Positions 24,856-33,793 are shown, numbered from the stretch's first letter. The stretch is DNA of 64,000 nt from Mycobacterium sp. ACS4054 (GCF_001667275.1 NZ_LZHV01000064.1:47745-111744); one strand, 5' to 3'. A program made the numbers and translations. Notes: a model not told the origin generated them from the sequence alone.

Positions 24856-25974
24856 ATGAGAGCGATCCCCACCGCTGAACAGCGCCAGTTCGCAGCTTCG
24901 CTGCGCGCCCTGCTGGCGGCCGAGTGCCCGGTGGAGTTGGTGCGCGGGCTCAGCCAACCGGGCGCCGATCGCCGCACCCCCGCGCTATACAAGGCCCTGA
25001 CCGACGCCGGTGTCCCCGGCCTGGCCCTGGCCGAGGAATACGGCGGGGCCGGCGGCTCGCTGGCCGACCTCGGCGTCTTCTACACCGAGGCCGGCCGCGC
25101 GCTGTGCCCGACGACCATCCACAGCAGCATCCAGGCCGCGCTCGCCATCGACCAGCTCGGCTCCCCGGATGCCAAGGCGGACTTGCTGCCGGGCCTGGCG
25201 CGCGGGTCGACCCGGGGTACCACGGCGCTCTTCAGCGCGCGCGACGCCGCCGTGGTGTCGGCCTCGGTGCGCGCCGAACCCGTGTCGGCGCAGTGGCGAC
25301 TGACCGGCGCCGCGGACTACGTCGCCGACGCCGACGTCGCCGACGTCATCGTGATTTCAGCTGCGGCGCAAGGGCATACGCTGGCCTTCGTCGTCGACGC
25401 CCGAGCCACCGGCGTGACGATGGAGCCGCTCGCCATGGCGGGCGGGCACCGCGCGTTCACGGTCCGCTTCGACGGCGTCCTGGTCGGCGGCGACACGTTG
25501 CTCGGTGACGCCCCCGCCTCGGCCTTGCGGCGGGTGGCCAACACGGCGGTGGCCCTCGGGTCGCTCGACCTGGTGGGCGTCGGGCAGGCGGTCATCGACC
25601 GCACCGTCGACTACACCACCGTGCGTCACCAATTCGGCCGGCCCATCGCGTCCTTCCAGGCCGCCCAGCATCTGGTCGCTGACATGCACATCGCCCTGGC
25701 GGCGGCGCGACTGGCCGCGCATGCGGCCGTCTTCTGGATCGCGCGCGGCCACACGGCAACCCGGGAGACCGCCATCGCGCGGATGCACGCGGCCACCGCC
25801 GCCCGGCTGATCACCTTGGACGCCCACCAATTGCACGGCGGCATGGGGTATGTCACCGAGACCGATCTGCACCTGTGGACCGAGCGGGCGCGGCTGGGCT
25901 CGACGTGGGGCGGCGGGGCCGACGTCGCCGCGTCGTGGCTGGAGGAAACCTTGGACGCAGAGGAGGGCCGGTGA
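24856..25974 (+). CDS. Acyl-CoA dehydrogenase (FadE27-like subunit)
   Basis: A 372-residue acyl-CoA dehydrogenase homologue. The N-domain (LALAEEYGGAGGSL) and C-domain (VRHQFGRPIASFQAAQH, then QLHGGMGYVTETDLHLW) are typical. The middle is less conserved than in the partner, as seen in the beta subunits of mycobacterial heteromeric FadE pairs, where the two chains share one FAD site. Its GTGA overlap with the following hydratase shows translational coupling. Size and order mirror FadE26-FadE27, which in M. tuberculosis also neighbour fadD17; a fadD17-like gene ends this operon. Confidence 0.88.
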   Translation: MRAIPTAEQRQFAASLRALLAAECPVELVRGLSQPGADRRTPALYKALTDAGVPGLALAEEYGGAGGSLADLGVFYTEAGRALCPTTIHSSIQAALAIDQLGSPDAKADLLPGLARGSTRGTTALFSARDAAVVSASVRAEPVSAQWRLTGAADYVADADVADVIVISAAAQGHTLAFVVDARATGVTMEPLAMAGGHRAFTVRFDGVLVGGDTLLGDAPASALRRVANTAVALGSLDLVGVGQAVIDRTVDYTTVRHQFGRPIASFQAAQHLVADMHIALAAARLAAHAAVFWIARGHTATRETAIARMHAATAARLITLDAHQLHGGMGYVTETDLHLWTERARLGSTWGGGADVAASWLEETLDAEEGR

Positions 25975-26471
25975 GCGAGGACAGCTTGATCGACGCGGAA
26001 TCGGCGTCGCGGGTCGGCACCGTCGCGGCGTCCGCGACGGGCGAGGTGAACCGGCGCGACTGGCAGCGATGGGCGGCGGCGGTCGGTGACCACAACCCGC
26101 TGTATTTCGACCCGGACTACGCCAGGGCCAACGGGTTTCGCGACATCATCTGCCCGCCGCTTTTCCTGCAGTACGCCGTGCTGGGCGTGAGCCACCTGCA
26201 AGCGCTGCGCCCCGACGGTTCCTCCGGCGCGATCTCCGGCAGCCTCGCGTTTCCCCGCGCGCCCAAGCGGATGGCCGGCGGGGAGAGCTTCACCTTCCAC
26301 CTGCCGGCCTACCACCGCGACGATATCGACATGGTCCGCACCATCGACTCCATCGTCGAAAAGCAGGGCCGCTCGGGCAGATTCGTTCTGGTCACCTGGA
26401 CCACCGTGTACCACAACCAACACCGCGAACTGCTCGCCGAAGCCTCGACCTCGATGATCGCCCGCCCCTAG
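25971..26471 (+). CDS. MaoC-like (FAS1-type) hydratase subunit A
   Basis: A 166-residue hotdog-fold protein of the MaoC_dehydrat_N type, beginning VSEDSLIDAES at a GTG that overlaps the preceding stop. It has the pattern VGDHNPLYFDPDYARANGFRDIICPP, like the non-catalytic or partner halves of mycobacterial two-subunit enoyl-CoA hydratases. These pair with a second MaoC protein to add water to a 2-enoyl-CoA. The next gene, 7 bp on, is that second MaoC protein. A longer in-frame reading upstream overlaps the dehydrogenase and is not needed. Confidence 0.85.
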   Translation: MSEDSLIDAESASRVGTVAASATGEVNRRDWQRWAAAVGDHNPLYFDPDYARANGFRDIICPPLFLQYAVLGVSHLQALRPDGSSGAISGSLAFPRAPKRMAGGESFTFHLPAYHRDDIDMVRTIDSIVEKQGRSGRFVLVTWTTVYHNQHRELLAEASTSMIARP

Positions 26472-26478
26472 GAGCGCC

Positions 26479-26922
26479 ATGACCGACCAAGTCTTTTACG
26501 AGGACGTCGAGGTGGGCCACCGGATGCCCGAACTCACCGTGACCGTCGACGAAACGCAGCTGTTCTTCTTCAGCGCCGCGACCTACAACGGCCATCGCAT
26601 CCACTACGACAAGGACTGGGCGCGCAGCGTCGAGGGGTACGACGACGTGCTGGTGCACGGTCCGCTGCAGGCCGCGCTCCTCGGCCGCGCCATCGGCGAC
26701 TGGATCGGCGGGCGAGGCCGCCTGGTGTCCTTTTCCGTGCAGAACCGTGCGGTCGCCCACCCCGGCCAACCCCTGAGCTTCGGCGGGACGGTCACCGGCA
26801 AACGCCTCTCCGACGACGGCGCGGGGCTGGTGGACCTCGACATCGCGGGCCGCCGCCAGGACACCGTGCTCATGCCGGGCACGGCGACGGTCGCGCTGCC
26901 CCGACGCGGAACGCCGTCGTGA
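26479..26922 (+). CDS. MaoC-like hydratase subunit B
   Basis: A 147-residue MaoC-family hotdog protein. It contains SAATYNGHRIHYDKDWARS and a following DVLVHGPLQAALL, a variant of the hydratase-2 motif in which Asp and His act on the enoyl-CoA; here the His in NGHRIHYD is present and the usual Asp is replaced by an Asn/His context, so the catalytic residue assignment is uncertain. It is probably assembled with the preceding MaoC_N protein as a heteromeric enoyl-CoA hydratase. It shares a GTGA overlap with the thiolase gene. Confidence 0.85.
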   Translation: MTDQVFYEDVEVGHRMPELTVTVDETQLFFFSAATYNGHRIHYDKDWARSVEGYDDVLVHGPLQAALLGRAIGDWIGGRGRLVSFSVQNRAVAHPGQPLSFGGTVTGKRLSDDGAGLVDLDIAGRRQDTVLMPGTATVALPRRGTPS

Positions 26923-28121
26923 CCGGGCTGCGTGGCGAGGCCGCGATCGTCGGCATCGCGGAGCTGCCGGCCGAACGCCGTCCCACCCGCCCGCCGCTGT
27001 TCACCCTCGACCAGTACGCGCTGCTGGCCAAGATGGTGGTCGAGGACGCGGGCGTCGACCCCGCGTGCGTCAACGGCCTGCTGACGCACGGCATCGCCGA
27101 GTCGACGATGTTCGCACCCGCCACCCTGTGCGAATACCTCGGCCTGGCACTGGATTTCGGGGAGCGCGTCGACTTGGGCGGGGCCACCGCCGCGGGCATG
27201 ATCTGGCGGGCCGCCGCCGCCGTGGAGCTCGGCATCTGCGACGCGGTGCTGGCCGTGGTTCCCGGCTCGTCGTCGCAGCCGCAGTCCGAGAAGCGGCCGC
27301 CACCGGCACCGAATTGGTATGGGGCGTCGTCGAACAACTACGGATCGCCGCAAGCGGAATTCGAGATCCCGTACGGCAACGTGGGCCAGAACGCACCGTA
27401 CGCGCAGATCGCCCAGCGCTACGCCGCCGAGTTCGGCTACGACCCCGCCGCGCTGGCCAAGATCGCGGTGGACCAGCGCACCAACGCGTGCGCCCACCCC
27501 GGCGCGGTCTTCCACGGCACCCCGCTCACCGTGGACGACGTGCTCGCCAGCCCGATGATCGCCGACCCGATCCACATGCTGGAGACCGTGATGCGGGTGC
27601 ACGGGGGAGCCGGCGTGCTGATCGCCAACGCCGACATCGCCGGTCGCGGCCGCCACCGGCCGGTGTGGGTCACCGGCTTCGGCGAACACATCGCCTTCAA
27701 GACCCCGACCTACGCCGAAGACATGCTGCGCACCCCGATCGCCCGCGCCGCCGACCGGGCGTTCGCGATGGCCGGCCTGACCCGGTCCGAGGTGGACATG
27801 GCGTCGATCTACGACTGCTACACGATCACCGTGCTGATGAGCCTCGAGGACGCGGGCTTCTGCGGCAAGGGCGAGGCGATGGCGTGGATCGCCGGCCACG
27901 ACCTGACCTACCGCGGCGACTTTCCGCTCAACACCGCCGGCGGCCAGCTGTCCTTCGGGCAGGCCGGCATGGCCGGCGGCATGCACCACGTCGTCGACGG
28001 CGCCCGGCAGGTCATGGGCCGGGCCGGCGACGCGCAGGTCCGCGACTGCCACACCGCGTTCGTCACCGGCAACGGCGGCATCATGAGCGAACAGGTCGCG
28101 CTGCTGATGCGGGGGGACTAG
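26919..28121 (+). CDS. Thiolase-family lipid-transfer-type protein (Ltp/acetyl-CoA acetyltransferase)
   Basis: A 400-residue thiolase-superfamily protein of the SCP-x/Ltp type found in steroid and branched-chain degradation, which cleaves 3-ketoacyl-CoA or performs a retro-aldol step. The N-domain has GATAAGMIWRAAAAVELGI; the C-domain has DMASIYDCYTITVLMSLED and NTAGGQLSFGQAGMAGGMHH. The classic N-terminal catalytic Cys is not obvious, as in the Ltp-type aldolases that work with a DUF35 partner. The DUF35 gene follows 2 bp later, supporting an Ltp-DUF35 complex that shortens the acyl side chain. Confidence 0.88.
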   Translation: MTGLRGEAAIVGIAELPAERRPTRPPLFTLDQYALLAKMVVEDAGVDPACVNGLLTHGIAESTMFAPATLCEYLGLALDFGERVDLGGATAAGMIWRAAAAVELGICDAVLAVVPGSSSQPQSEKRPPPAPNWYGASSNNYGSPQAEFEIPYGNVGQNAPYAQIAQRYAAEFGYDPAALAKIAVDQRTNACAHPGAVFHGTPLTVDDVLASPMIADPIHMLETVMRVHGGAGVLIANADIAGRGRHRPVWVTGFGEHIAFKTPTYAEDMLRTPIARAADRAFAMAGLTRSEVDMASIYDCYTITVLMSLEDAGFCGKGEAMAWIAGHDLTYRGDFPLNTAGGQLSFGQAGMAGGMHHVVDGARQVMGRAGDAQVRDCHTAFVTGNGGIMSEQVALLMRGD

Positions 28122-28123
28122 CG

Positions 28124-28525
28124 ATGAGCATCCCCGTTCCCGAGCCCACGCCCGTGTCGCGGCCCTTTTGGGACGGCCTGACCCGGCACCGCATCCTGGT
28201 GCAGTACTCACCCTCGCTGGCGCGGTACGTGTTCTACCCGCGCACCCTGGCCCCGGGGACTCTGGCCGGCGACCTCGAATGGCGCGAAATCGACGGCGCC
28301 GGAACGCTGTACACGTTCACCATCGCCCGCCGGCCCACCGCGCCACCGTGGGCCGACGCGGTGCCGCAGTTGCTCGCGGTCGTGCAGTGGGACGCCGGGC
28401 CGAAATGCAGCACCGAGTTGGTCGACGTCGACCCCGCCGACGTCGTCGTCGGCATGCGGGTGCGACCGGTGTTCTACGATCTGCCCGGAAACGGGATCAC
28501 CCTCTTGAAGTACCGGCCGGCATGA
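28124..28525 (+). CDS. DUF35/OB-fold partner of the thiolase, zinc ribbon lost
   Basis: A 133-residue OB-fold protein of the DUF35 (ChsH2-C-terminal) type, encoded between the Ltp-type thiolase and the esterase. The OB strand pattern WREIDGAGTLYTFTIARRPT and the final MRVRPVFYDL are characteristic. The N-terminal segment RHRILVQYSPSLARYVFYPR sits where family members have two CxxC pairs, but no cysteine is present there, so the zinc-binding rubredoxin-like part is degenerate. It probably still docks on the thiolase. The next start overlaps its stop (ATGA). Confidence 0.85.
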   Translation: MSIPVPEPTPVSRPFWDGLTRHRILVQYSPSLARYVFYPRTLAPGTLAGDLEWREIDGAGTLYTFTIARRPTAPPWADAVPQLLAVVQWDAGPKCSTELVDVDPADVVVGMRVRPVFYDLPGNGITLLKYRPA

Positions 28526-29511
28526 GCGGCCCGGTGATACGAGCGGAGGTTCACATGGACGGTCCCTTCGACGGCATCCAGGCGATGCTGCGCGAACTGG
28601 ACGCCGGGTTCCCGCGCATCGAGACCATGACCGCCGACCAGGCCCGCGCCGCCGTCGCGCAGCGGCGCCAGCCGGTCAACAACATCGAGGACGTCCGCCG
28701 CACCGAGGACCGGTCGATCCCCGGCCCCGCCGGCGCCATCCCCGTGCGCGTCTATCACCCCCATGGCGAGGAGCGCGAGGACCGCCCCGCGATCGTGTTC
28801 TGCCACGGCGGCGGATTCGTGTTGTGCGACATCGAATCCCACGACGGCTTCTGCCGCGCGCTGGCCCGCGGCACCGAGGCCGTCGTGGTGTCGGTCGGGT
28901 ACCGCCTCGCGCCCGAACACCGCGCCCCCGCGGCCGCGCTGGACGCGTTCGCGGCGTTCTGCTGGGTGGTCGACCACGCCGGCGAACTCGGCATCGACCC
29001 AGCGCGGACCGCCGTCGCCGGCGACAGCGCCGGCGGCAATCTCGCCGCCGTCACCGCCATCCTGTGCCGGGACCGGGCGGTCGCCCCGCCAGCCGCGCAG
29101 CTGCTGATCTACCCGGTCATCGACCCGTCCTTCGACACCGAGAGCTATCGGCGCTGCGCCACCGGCTACTTCCTCACCCGCGCCGCAATGCGGTGGTATT
29201 GGGGTCAATACCTGGACGGCGCAACGCTTTTGGACCCGCCGCACCTGGTCGCGCCGGCGCGCGCGACTTCGCACGCCGGCCTGCCGCCCGCCGTGATCGT
29301 CACTGCCGGCCTCGACCCGCTGCACGGCGAGGGCCGCGACTATGCGCGCCGCCTGCGCGACGCCGGGGTACCGGTGGTGCACCGCGACTTCCCGGACCTG
29401 TTCCACGGCTTCCTGACCATTCCCTCCTTCCTCCCGGCGGCCTCGGCGCAGGGCATGATCTACGCCGACCTGCGGGAACTGCTGCAGCCCACCCTCTGCG
29501 AGTCGACATGA
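28522..29511 (+). CDS. HSL-type esterase (LipN/NlhH-like)
   Basis: A 329-residue alpha/beta hydrolase with the oxyanion motif HGGGF at 95-99, the nucleophile GDSAGGN with Ser 169, YRLAPEHRAPAA, an Asp in TAGLDPLHGEG and the His in LFHGFLTI. The ATG at 28522 overlaps the DUF35 stop; a second ATG at 28555, with GGAGG just upstream, could be used and would drop 11 residues. It sits directly before the Baeyer-Villiger monooxygenase, so the natural reading is that it cleaves the ester that enzyme makes, releasing an alcohol and an acid for the CoA ligase downstream. Confidence 0.88.
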   Translation: MSGPVIRAEVHMDGPFDGIQAMLRELDAGFPRIETMTADQARAAVAQRRQPVNNIEDVRRTEDRSIPGPAGAIPVRVYHPHGEEREDRPAIVFCHGGGFVLCDIESHDGFCRALARGTEAVVVSVGYRLAPEHRAPAAALDAFAAFCWVVDHAGELGIDPARTAVAGDSAGGNLAAVTAILCRDRAVAPPAAQLLIYPVIDPSFDTESYRRCATGYFLTRAAMRWYWGQYLDGATLLDPPHLVAPARATSHAGLPPAVIVTAGLDPLHGEGRDYARRLRDAGVPVVHRDFPDLFHGFLTIPSFLPAASAQGMIYADLRELLQPTLCEST

Positions 29512-31109
29512 CCCCGAAGACAAACACCGACGTCATCGTCATCGGGGCCGGGTTCGCCGGGCTCTACGCCGTGCACCGGGCGGCCTCGGCCGGCCTGTCG
29601 GTGATCGGCCTCGAGGCGGCGCCCGACGTGGGCGGCACCTGGTACTGGAACCGGTACCCCGGCGCCCGGTGCGACGTCGAAAGTGTGGACTACTCCTACT
29701 CGTTCGACGACGCGCTGCAGCAGGATTGGACGTGGAGCGAACGGTTCGCCGCGCAACCGGAGATCCTCGCCTACCTGCGGCATGTCGCGGACCGATTCGA
29801 TCTGCGCCGGCACTACCGATTCGAGGTCGACGTCGTCGGCGCGGCCTTCGAGCAAGGCGTATGGCGGGTGCGAACCCGCGACGGGCGGACCCACGCCGCG
29901 TCGTTCCTCATCTGCGCGACGGGTTGCCTGTCGGCGGTCAACCGCCCGGCGATCCCCGGCGTCGACGACTTCGCGGGCGAAATGTATTTCACCGCCGCCT
30001 GGCCGCGCGAGGACCCCGACCTGCGTGGCAAACGCGTGGGCCTGATCGGCACGGGATCGTCTGGCATCCAAGCGGTTCCGATCGTCGCCGCGCAGGCCGA
30101 TCGCCTGGTGGTGTTCCAGCGGTCGGCGAACTACAGCATCCCGATGCCCAACCGCCCCTGGACGCCGGAGGAGCAACAACAGATCCGGGAGCAGTATCCC
30201 GAGCGACGCCGCATGTCGGCCTACGCGGCGGCGGGCACCCCGCACGGCACCTACCACAAGCGGGCCGTCGACACCGAACCGCAGGAACGCGCCGAGGCGT
30301 TGTGGCGGCGCTGGCGCGAGGGCGGCGTGCTGTTCGCCAAGACGTTCCCCGACCAGAACTCCGACCTCGCGGCCAACGACATCGCCCGCGAGTTCGCCGA
30401 GCAGCGGATCCGCGAAATCGTCGCCGACCCCGACGTGGCCGCCGACCTCATCCCCGTCGACCACCCGATCGGGTCGAAGCGAATCTGCACCGACGGCGGC
30501 TATTACGACGCGTTCAACCGCGACAATGTCGCGCTGGTCAACCTGCGTCGCGAGCCCATCGAGGCGATCACCGCCGACGGCGTGCGCACGGGCGCGGCGA
30601 CCTATCCCTGCGATGTCCTGATATTCGCCACCGGTTTCGACGCGCTGACCGGCGCGCTGACCCGCATCGACCCGGAGGGGCCCGGGGGAGTGCGGCTGAG
30701 CGACGTCTGGGCGGACGGCCCGGTGACGTTCCTGGGCCTGATGGTGCCCGGCCTGCCGAACCTGTTCACCATCAGCGGCCCGGGCAGCCCCTCGGTGCTG
30801 GCCAACATGGTGCTGCACGCCGAGGTGCAGGTTGATTGGGTCACCGAGCTGATGGTGACCGCCCGCCGCCTCGGGGTGACGGAGGTGGAACCGCGCCGCG
30901 ACGTCGCCGACACCTGGACCGAGCACGTCGCCGAGGCCGCCGAGCAGACGCTGTTCCCGAAGGCGGCCTCGTCCTGGTACCTGGGCGCGAACATCGAGGG
31001 CAAGAAACGGGTCTTCATGCCCTACGCCGGTGGCTTCGGCAACTATCGGCGCCACTGCGACGAGGTGGCCCGTCGGCACTACGCCGGGCTAGTGCTGACC
31101 ACCCGATGA
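29508..31109 (+). CDS. Baeyer-Villiger-type flavin monooxygenase with altered fingerprint
   Basis: A 533-residue FAD/NADPH monooxygenase with the FAD motif GAGFAG near the start, GTGSSGIQ for NADPH, and the second conserved GxWxxN-like region GGTWYWNRYPGARCD. The family fingerprint FxGxxxHxxxW appears as FAGEMYFTAAWP (155-166): the His is replaced by Phe 161, though the paralogue at 2067 keeps it. Everything else is full length, so it is probably active, perhaps with altered cofactor control. Its start overlaps the esterase stop, and its stop overlaps the acyl-CoA ligase start (ATGA in both cases). Confidence 0.88.
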   Translation: MTPKTNTDVIVIGAGFAGLYAVHRAASAGLSVIGLEAAPDVGGTWYWNRYPGARCDVESVDYSYSFDDALQQDWTWSERFAAQPEILAYLRHVADRFDLRRHYRFEVDVVGAAFEQGVWRVRTRDGRTHAASFLICATGCLSAVNRPAIPGVDDFAGEMYFTAAWPREDPDLRGKRVGLIGTGSSGIQAVPIVAAQADRLVVFQRSANYSIPMPNRPWTPEEQQQIREQYPERRRMSAYAAAGTPHGTYHKRAVDTEPQERAEALWRRWREGGVLFAKTFPDQNSDLAANDIAREFAEQRIREIVADPDVAADLIPVDHPIGSKRICTDGGYYDAFNRDNVALVNLRREPIEAITADGVRTGAATYPCDVLIFATGFDALTGALTRIDPEGPGGVRLSDVWADGPVTFLGLMVPGLPNLFTISGPGSPSVLANMVLHAEVQVDWVTELMVTARRLGVTEVEPRRDVADTWTEHVAEAAEQTLFPKAASSWYLGANIEGKKRVFMPYAGGFGNYRRHCDEVARRHYAGLVLTTR

Positions 31110-32698
31110 TCGAGACGGTCCAGCAGCTGCTGCGGCAACGCCGCAACGACGACACCCCCGCGCTGGCCTCCGGCGACCGCGTGTGGACCTGGCGCGAACA
31201 CCTCGCCGAGGCCGCGGCGCAGGCCGCCGCGTTGATCGCCCTCGCCGACCCCGCGCGCCCGCTGCACGTCGGGGCCCTGCTGCCCAACTCCCCGGCGATG
31301 CTGCGCGCCATGGCCGCGGCCGCGCTGGGCGGCTACGTGCTGTGCGGCATCAACACGACGCGGCGCGGGGCGGGCCTGCTGGCCGACATCCGGCGCTCCG
31401 ACTGTCAGCTGCTGCTCGTCGATCCCGAGCACCTCGCCCTGCTGGATGGCTTGGACCTCAACGGGATTGAGGTGCTCGACGTAACCGGCCGGCGCTACGC
31501 CGACCTGGTGGCCGCGGCGCCGGCCCTGGTCCCGCATCGCGAGGTCGCCGGCGCCGACACCCTGATGATGATCTTCACCTCCGGGACCAGTGGTGACCCG
31601 AAGGTCGTGCGGCTCGCCCACGCGATGACCGTCATGTGCGGCGCCAGCCTGATCTACCAGTACGACGTCACCGCCTCGGACGTCTGCTACCTGTCGATGC
31701 CGCTCTTCCACTCCAACGGCGTCGCCGCCGGATGGGCGGTTGCCATCGGGGCCGGCGCGACCATGGTCCCGGCCCGGTTCTCCCCGTCGCGGTTCCTGGA
31801 CGACGTGCGCCGCTACCGCGTGACCTACCTCAACTATGTCGGCAAGCCGCTCGCGCTGATCCTGTCCACCCCCGAGCGCCCCGACGACGCGGACAACACG
31901 TTGCGCGTGGCCTTCGGCAACGAGGCGACCGACCGCGACATCGCCGAATTCGCAAGGCGTTTCGGCTGCCGGGTGGTCGACAGCTTCGGCTCCAGCGAGT
32001 TCGCGGTGATCGTCGTCCGGGAGGACGGCACCCCGCCCGGATCGATCGGCCGGCCGTATCCGGGGGTGAGCGTCTACAACCCGGAGACACTGCGCGAATG
32101 CGCCGTCGCCCAATTCGACGAGCACGGGGCGCTGACCAACTTCGACGACGCGGTGGGCGAGCTCGTCAACACCCAGGGCGCGGGGCCGTTCGTCGGCTAC
32201 TACAACGACCCGGACGCCACCGCGCAACGGATGCGGCATGGCATGTACTGGTCCGGTGACCTGGCCTACCGCGACGCCGACGGCTGGATCTACCTGGCCG
32301 GGCGGACGGCGGATTGGCTGCGGGTGGACGGCGAGAACCTGGCGGCGGGCCCGATCGAACGGATTTTGGGGCGGCTGCCCGAGGTCAGCCAGGTCGCCGT
32401 CTACGGGGTGCCCGACGAGCGGGTGGGCGATCAGGTGATGGCCGCGCTGGTGTTGCGCCCGGGCGCGCGGTTGGGGCCCGACGATTTCGCGAGTTTCCTT
32501 GCCGCCCAACCCGATCTGTCACCGAAGGCCTGGCCGCGGTACGTGCGGATCAACGCCGACCTGCCCACCACCGCGACGAACAAGATACTCAAACGCGCGC
32601 TGGTCGCCGCGGGCGCCAGCGCGCAGGGCGGCGTGCTGTGGACCCGCGCGGCGCGCGACGCGACATACCGTTCGGAGAGCCAACTGCCGGTGAGCTAG
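31106..32698 (+). CDS. Acyl-CoA synthetase (FadD17-like)
   Basis: A 530-residue adenylate-forming ligase. The ATP motif MIFTSGTSGDPKVV, the adenine region VVDSFGSSEF, the hinge YWSGDLAYRDADGWIYLAGRT and the C-terminal lysine in PTTATNKILKR are all present. It activates a carboxylic acid to its CoA ester for beta-oxidation. It closes the operon, opposite the two dehydrogenases, MaoC pair and thiolase that would degrade its product. M. tuberculosis FadD17 lies beside FadE26-FadE27, which supports that identity. It converges with the DMT exporter gene, overlapping it by 4 bp. Confidence 0.9.
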   Translation: MIETVQQLLRQRRNDDTPALASGDRVWTWREHLAEAAAQAAALIALADPARPLHVGALLPNSPAMLRAMAAAALGGYVLCGINTTRRGAGLLADIRRSDCQLLLVDPEHLALLDGLDLNGIEVLDVTGRRYADLVAAAPALVPHREVAGADTLMMIFTSGTSGDPKVVRLAHAMTVMCGASLIYQYDVTASDVCYLSMPLFHSNGVAAGWAVAIGAGATMVPARFSPSRFLDDVRRYRVTYLNYVGKPLALILSTPERPDDADNTLRVAFGNEATDRDIAEFARRFGCRVVDSFGSSEFAVIVVREDGTPPGSIGRPYPGVSVYNPETLRECAVAQFDEHGALTNFDDAVGELVNTQGAGPFVGYYNDPDATAQRMRHGMYWSGDLAYRDADGWIYLAGRTADWLRVDGENLAAGPIERILGRLPEVSQVAVYGVPDERVGDQVMAALVLRPGARLGPDDFASFLAAQPDLSPKAWPRYVRINADLPTTATNKILKRALVAAGASAQGGVLWTRAARDATYRSESQLPVS

Positions 32699-33543
32699 GC
32701 GACGGTTTCCTGCGGCGCTTCCCCGAACCGCGCCAGCACCAGGGTGGCGGACACGGCCACCACAAACCCCGTGATCACCAACCAGCCGAGCCCGTCGCGC
32801 GCGTTGTCGCCCAGCCAGACCACCCCGACGAACGCGGGCGCGATGGTCTCACCGACGACCATCCCGGCGACGGCCGTCGTGACCGATCCGCGGTGCAGGG
32901 CGGAGGTCAGCAGCAGGAAACCCGCGACCCCGCCCGCGGCCGCCGCGTACAACGCCGGGTTGGTGTAGAAGGCGCGCCGGGTCGGGTCGATCACCTCGAT
33001 CAGCCGGACGCCGACCTCGATGACACCGAACCCGGTCCCGGCCGCCAACCCCAACGCCAGCGCCCGCGGCCGGTCCGGCAACCGGCCCGCAACGGCGCCG
33101 GCGACGAACACCACGGCCACCACGCCCAGCAGCGCCCAGCCGAGCCCGGCCGGGGCGTGCCGGAAGTGCCCGGGCCCGGCCGCCAGAGCGAGCGCGACGA
33201 GGCTCACGCACACCACGCCCACCGCCGTCCATTCGGCCCGGGACAGCCGGGCCGACAGCAGCCACGCGGACGCGACGCCGGTGACCGCGATCGAGGCGGC
33301 CAGCGCCGCGGCGACCACGTAGATCGGCACCAGTCGCAGCGCCGCCACCTGAAGCAGGAAGCCGAGCCCGTCCAGGCCGACGCCGACTAGATAGCGCCAC
33401 TGCCGGGCGGCGCGCATCAGCAGCACGGTGTCGACGCCCGAGCCGCTGCCCGCTTCCACCGATCGCGTCGCGGCCGCCTGCAACACCGACGCCGTGCCGT
33501 AGCAGACCGAGCAGCCCAGCGCGAGGAGGAAGCCGATCAGCAC
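32695..33543 (-). CDS. DMT-superfamily (EamA-like) membrane exporter
   Basis: A 282-residue integral membrane protein with about ten hydrophobic segments in two repeats of five, beginning VLIGFLLALGCSVCYGTASVLQ and including VAAALAASIAVTGVASAWLL and VAGMVVGETIAPAFVGVVWLG. The pattern fits the drug/metabolite transporter group. I chose GTG 33543, since the segment just after it is the first helix; an ATG at 33666 would put 41 polar residues, including RRRGTG, before it. It is probably an exporter, with unknown substrate. Confidence 0.75.
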   Translation of the reverse strand: MLIGFLLALGCSVCYGTASVLQAAATRSVEAGSGSGVDTVLLMRAARQWRYLVGVGLDGLGFLLQVAALRLVPIYVVAAALAASIAVTGVASAWLLSARLSRAEWTAVGVVCVSLVALALAAGPGHFRHAPAGLGWALLGVVAVVFVAGAVAGRLPDRPRALALGLAAGTGFGVIEVGVRLIEVIDPTRRAFYTNPALYAAAAGGVAGFLLLTSALHRGSVTTAVAGMVVGETIAPAFVGVVWLGDNARDGLGWLVITGFVVAVSATLVLARFGEAPQETVA

Positions 33544-33758
33544 ACGTCGAACAATAGGCGCACCAGTCCCGCGCCGGCGCGTCAGCTGAGAATCCGCTGA
33601 ACAAATGTTTGGGCGTTGCGGGATCGGGGCACGCGGGGGGTAACGCATCGCGCCAGGTCCAGTCACACAGCATCGGCAATAGTGAACAGGCGTGTCTTCT
33701 GGGTAGCGCCGGAAAAATGTCGGGTTACCTGGTGGTACAGCTCAATTCAATATCGACG

Positions 33759-33787
33759 TTTAAAGTCGGTGTACAACTGTGTACTCT
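33759..33787 (+). promoter_or_regulatory. Candidate promoter and operator of the reductase-desaturase operon
   Basis: A -35-like TTTAAA (33759-33764) and a -10-like TACTCT (33782-33787) are separated by 17 bp. The expected transcription start falls at about the ATG (33794), so the mRNA may be leaderless, which is common in mycobacteria and agrees with the lack of a ribosome-binding site. The inverted repeat GTACA-N4-TGTAC (33771-33784) overlaps the -10 and could bind a regulator. Confidence 0.5.
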
Positions 33788-33793
33788 GATTGC

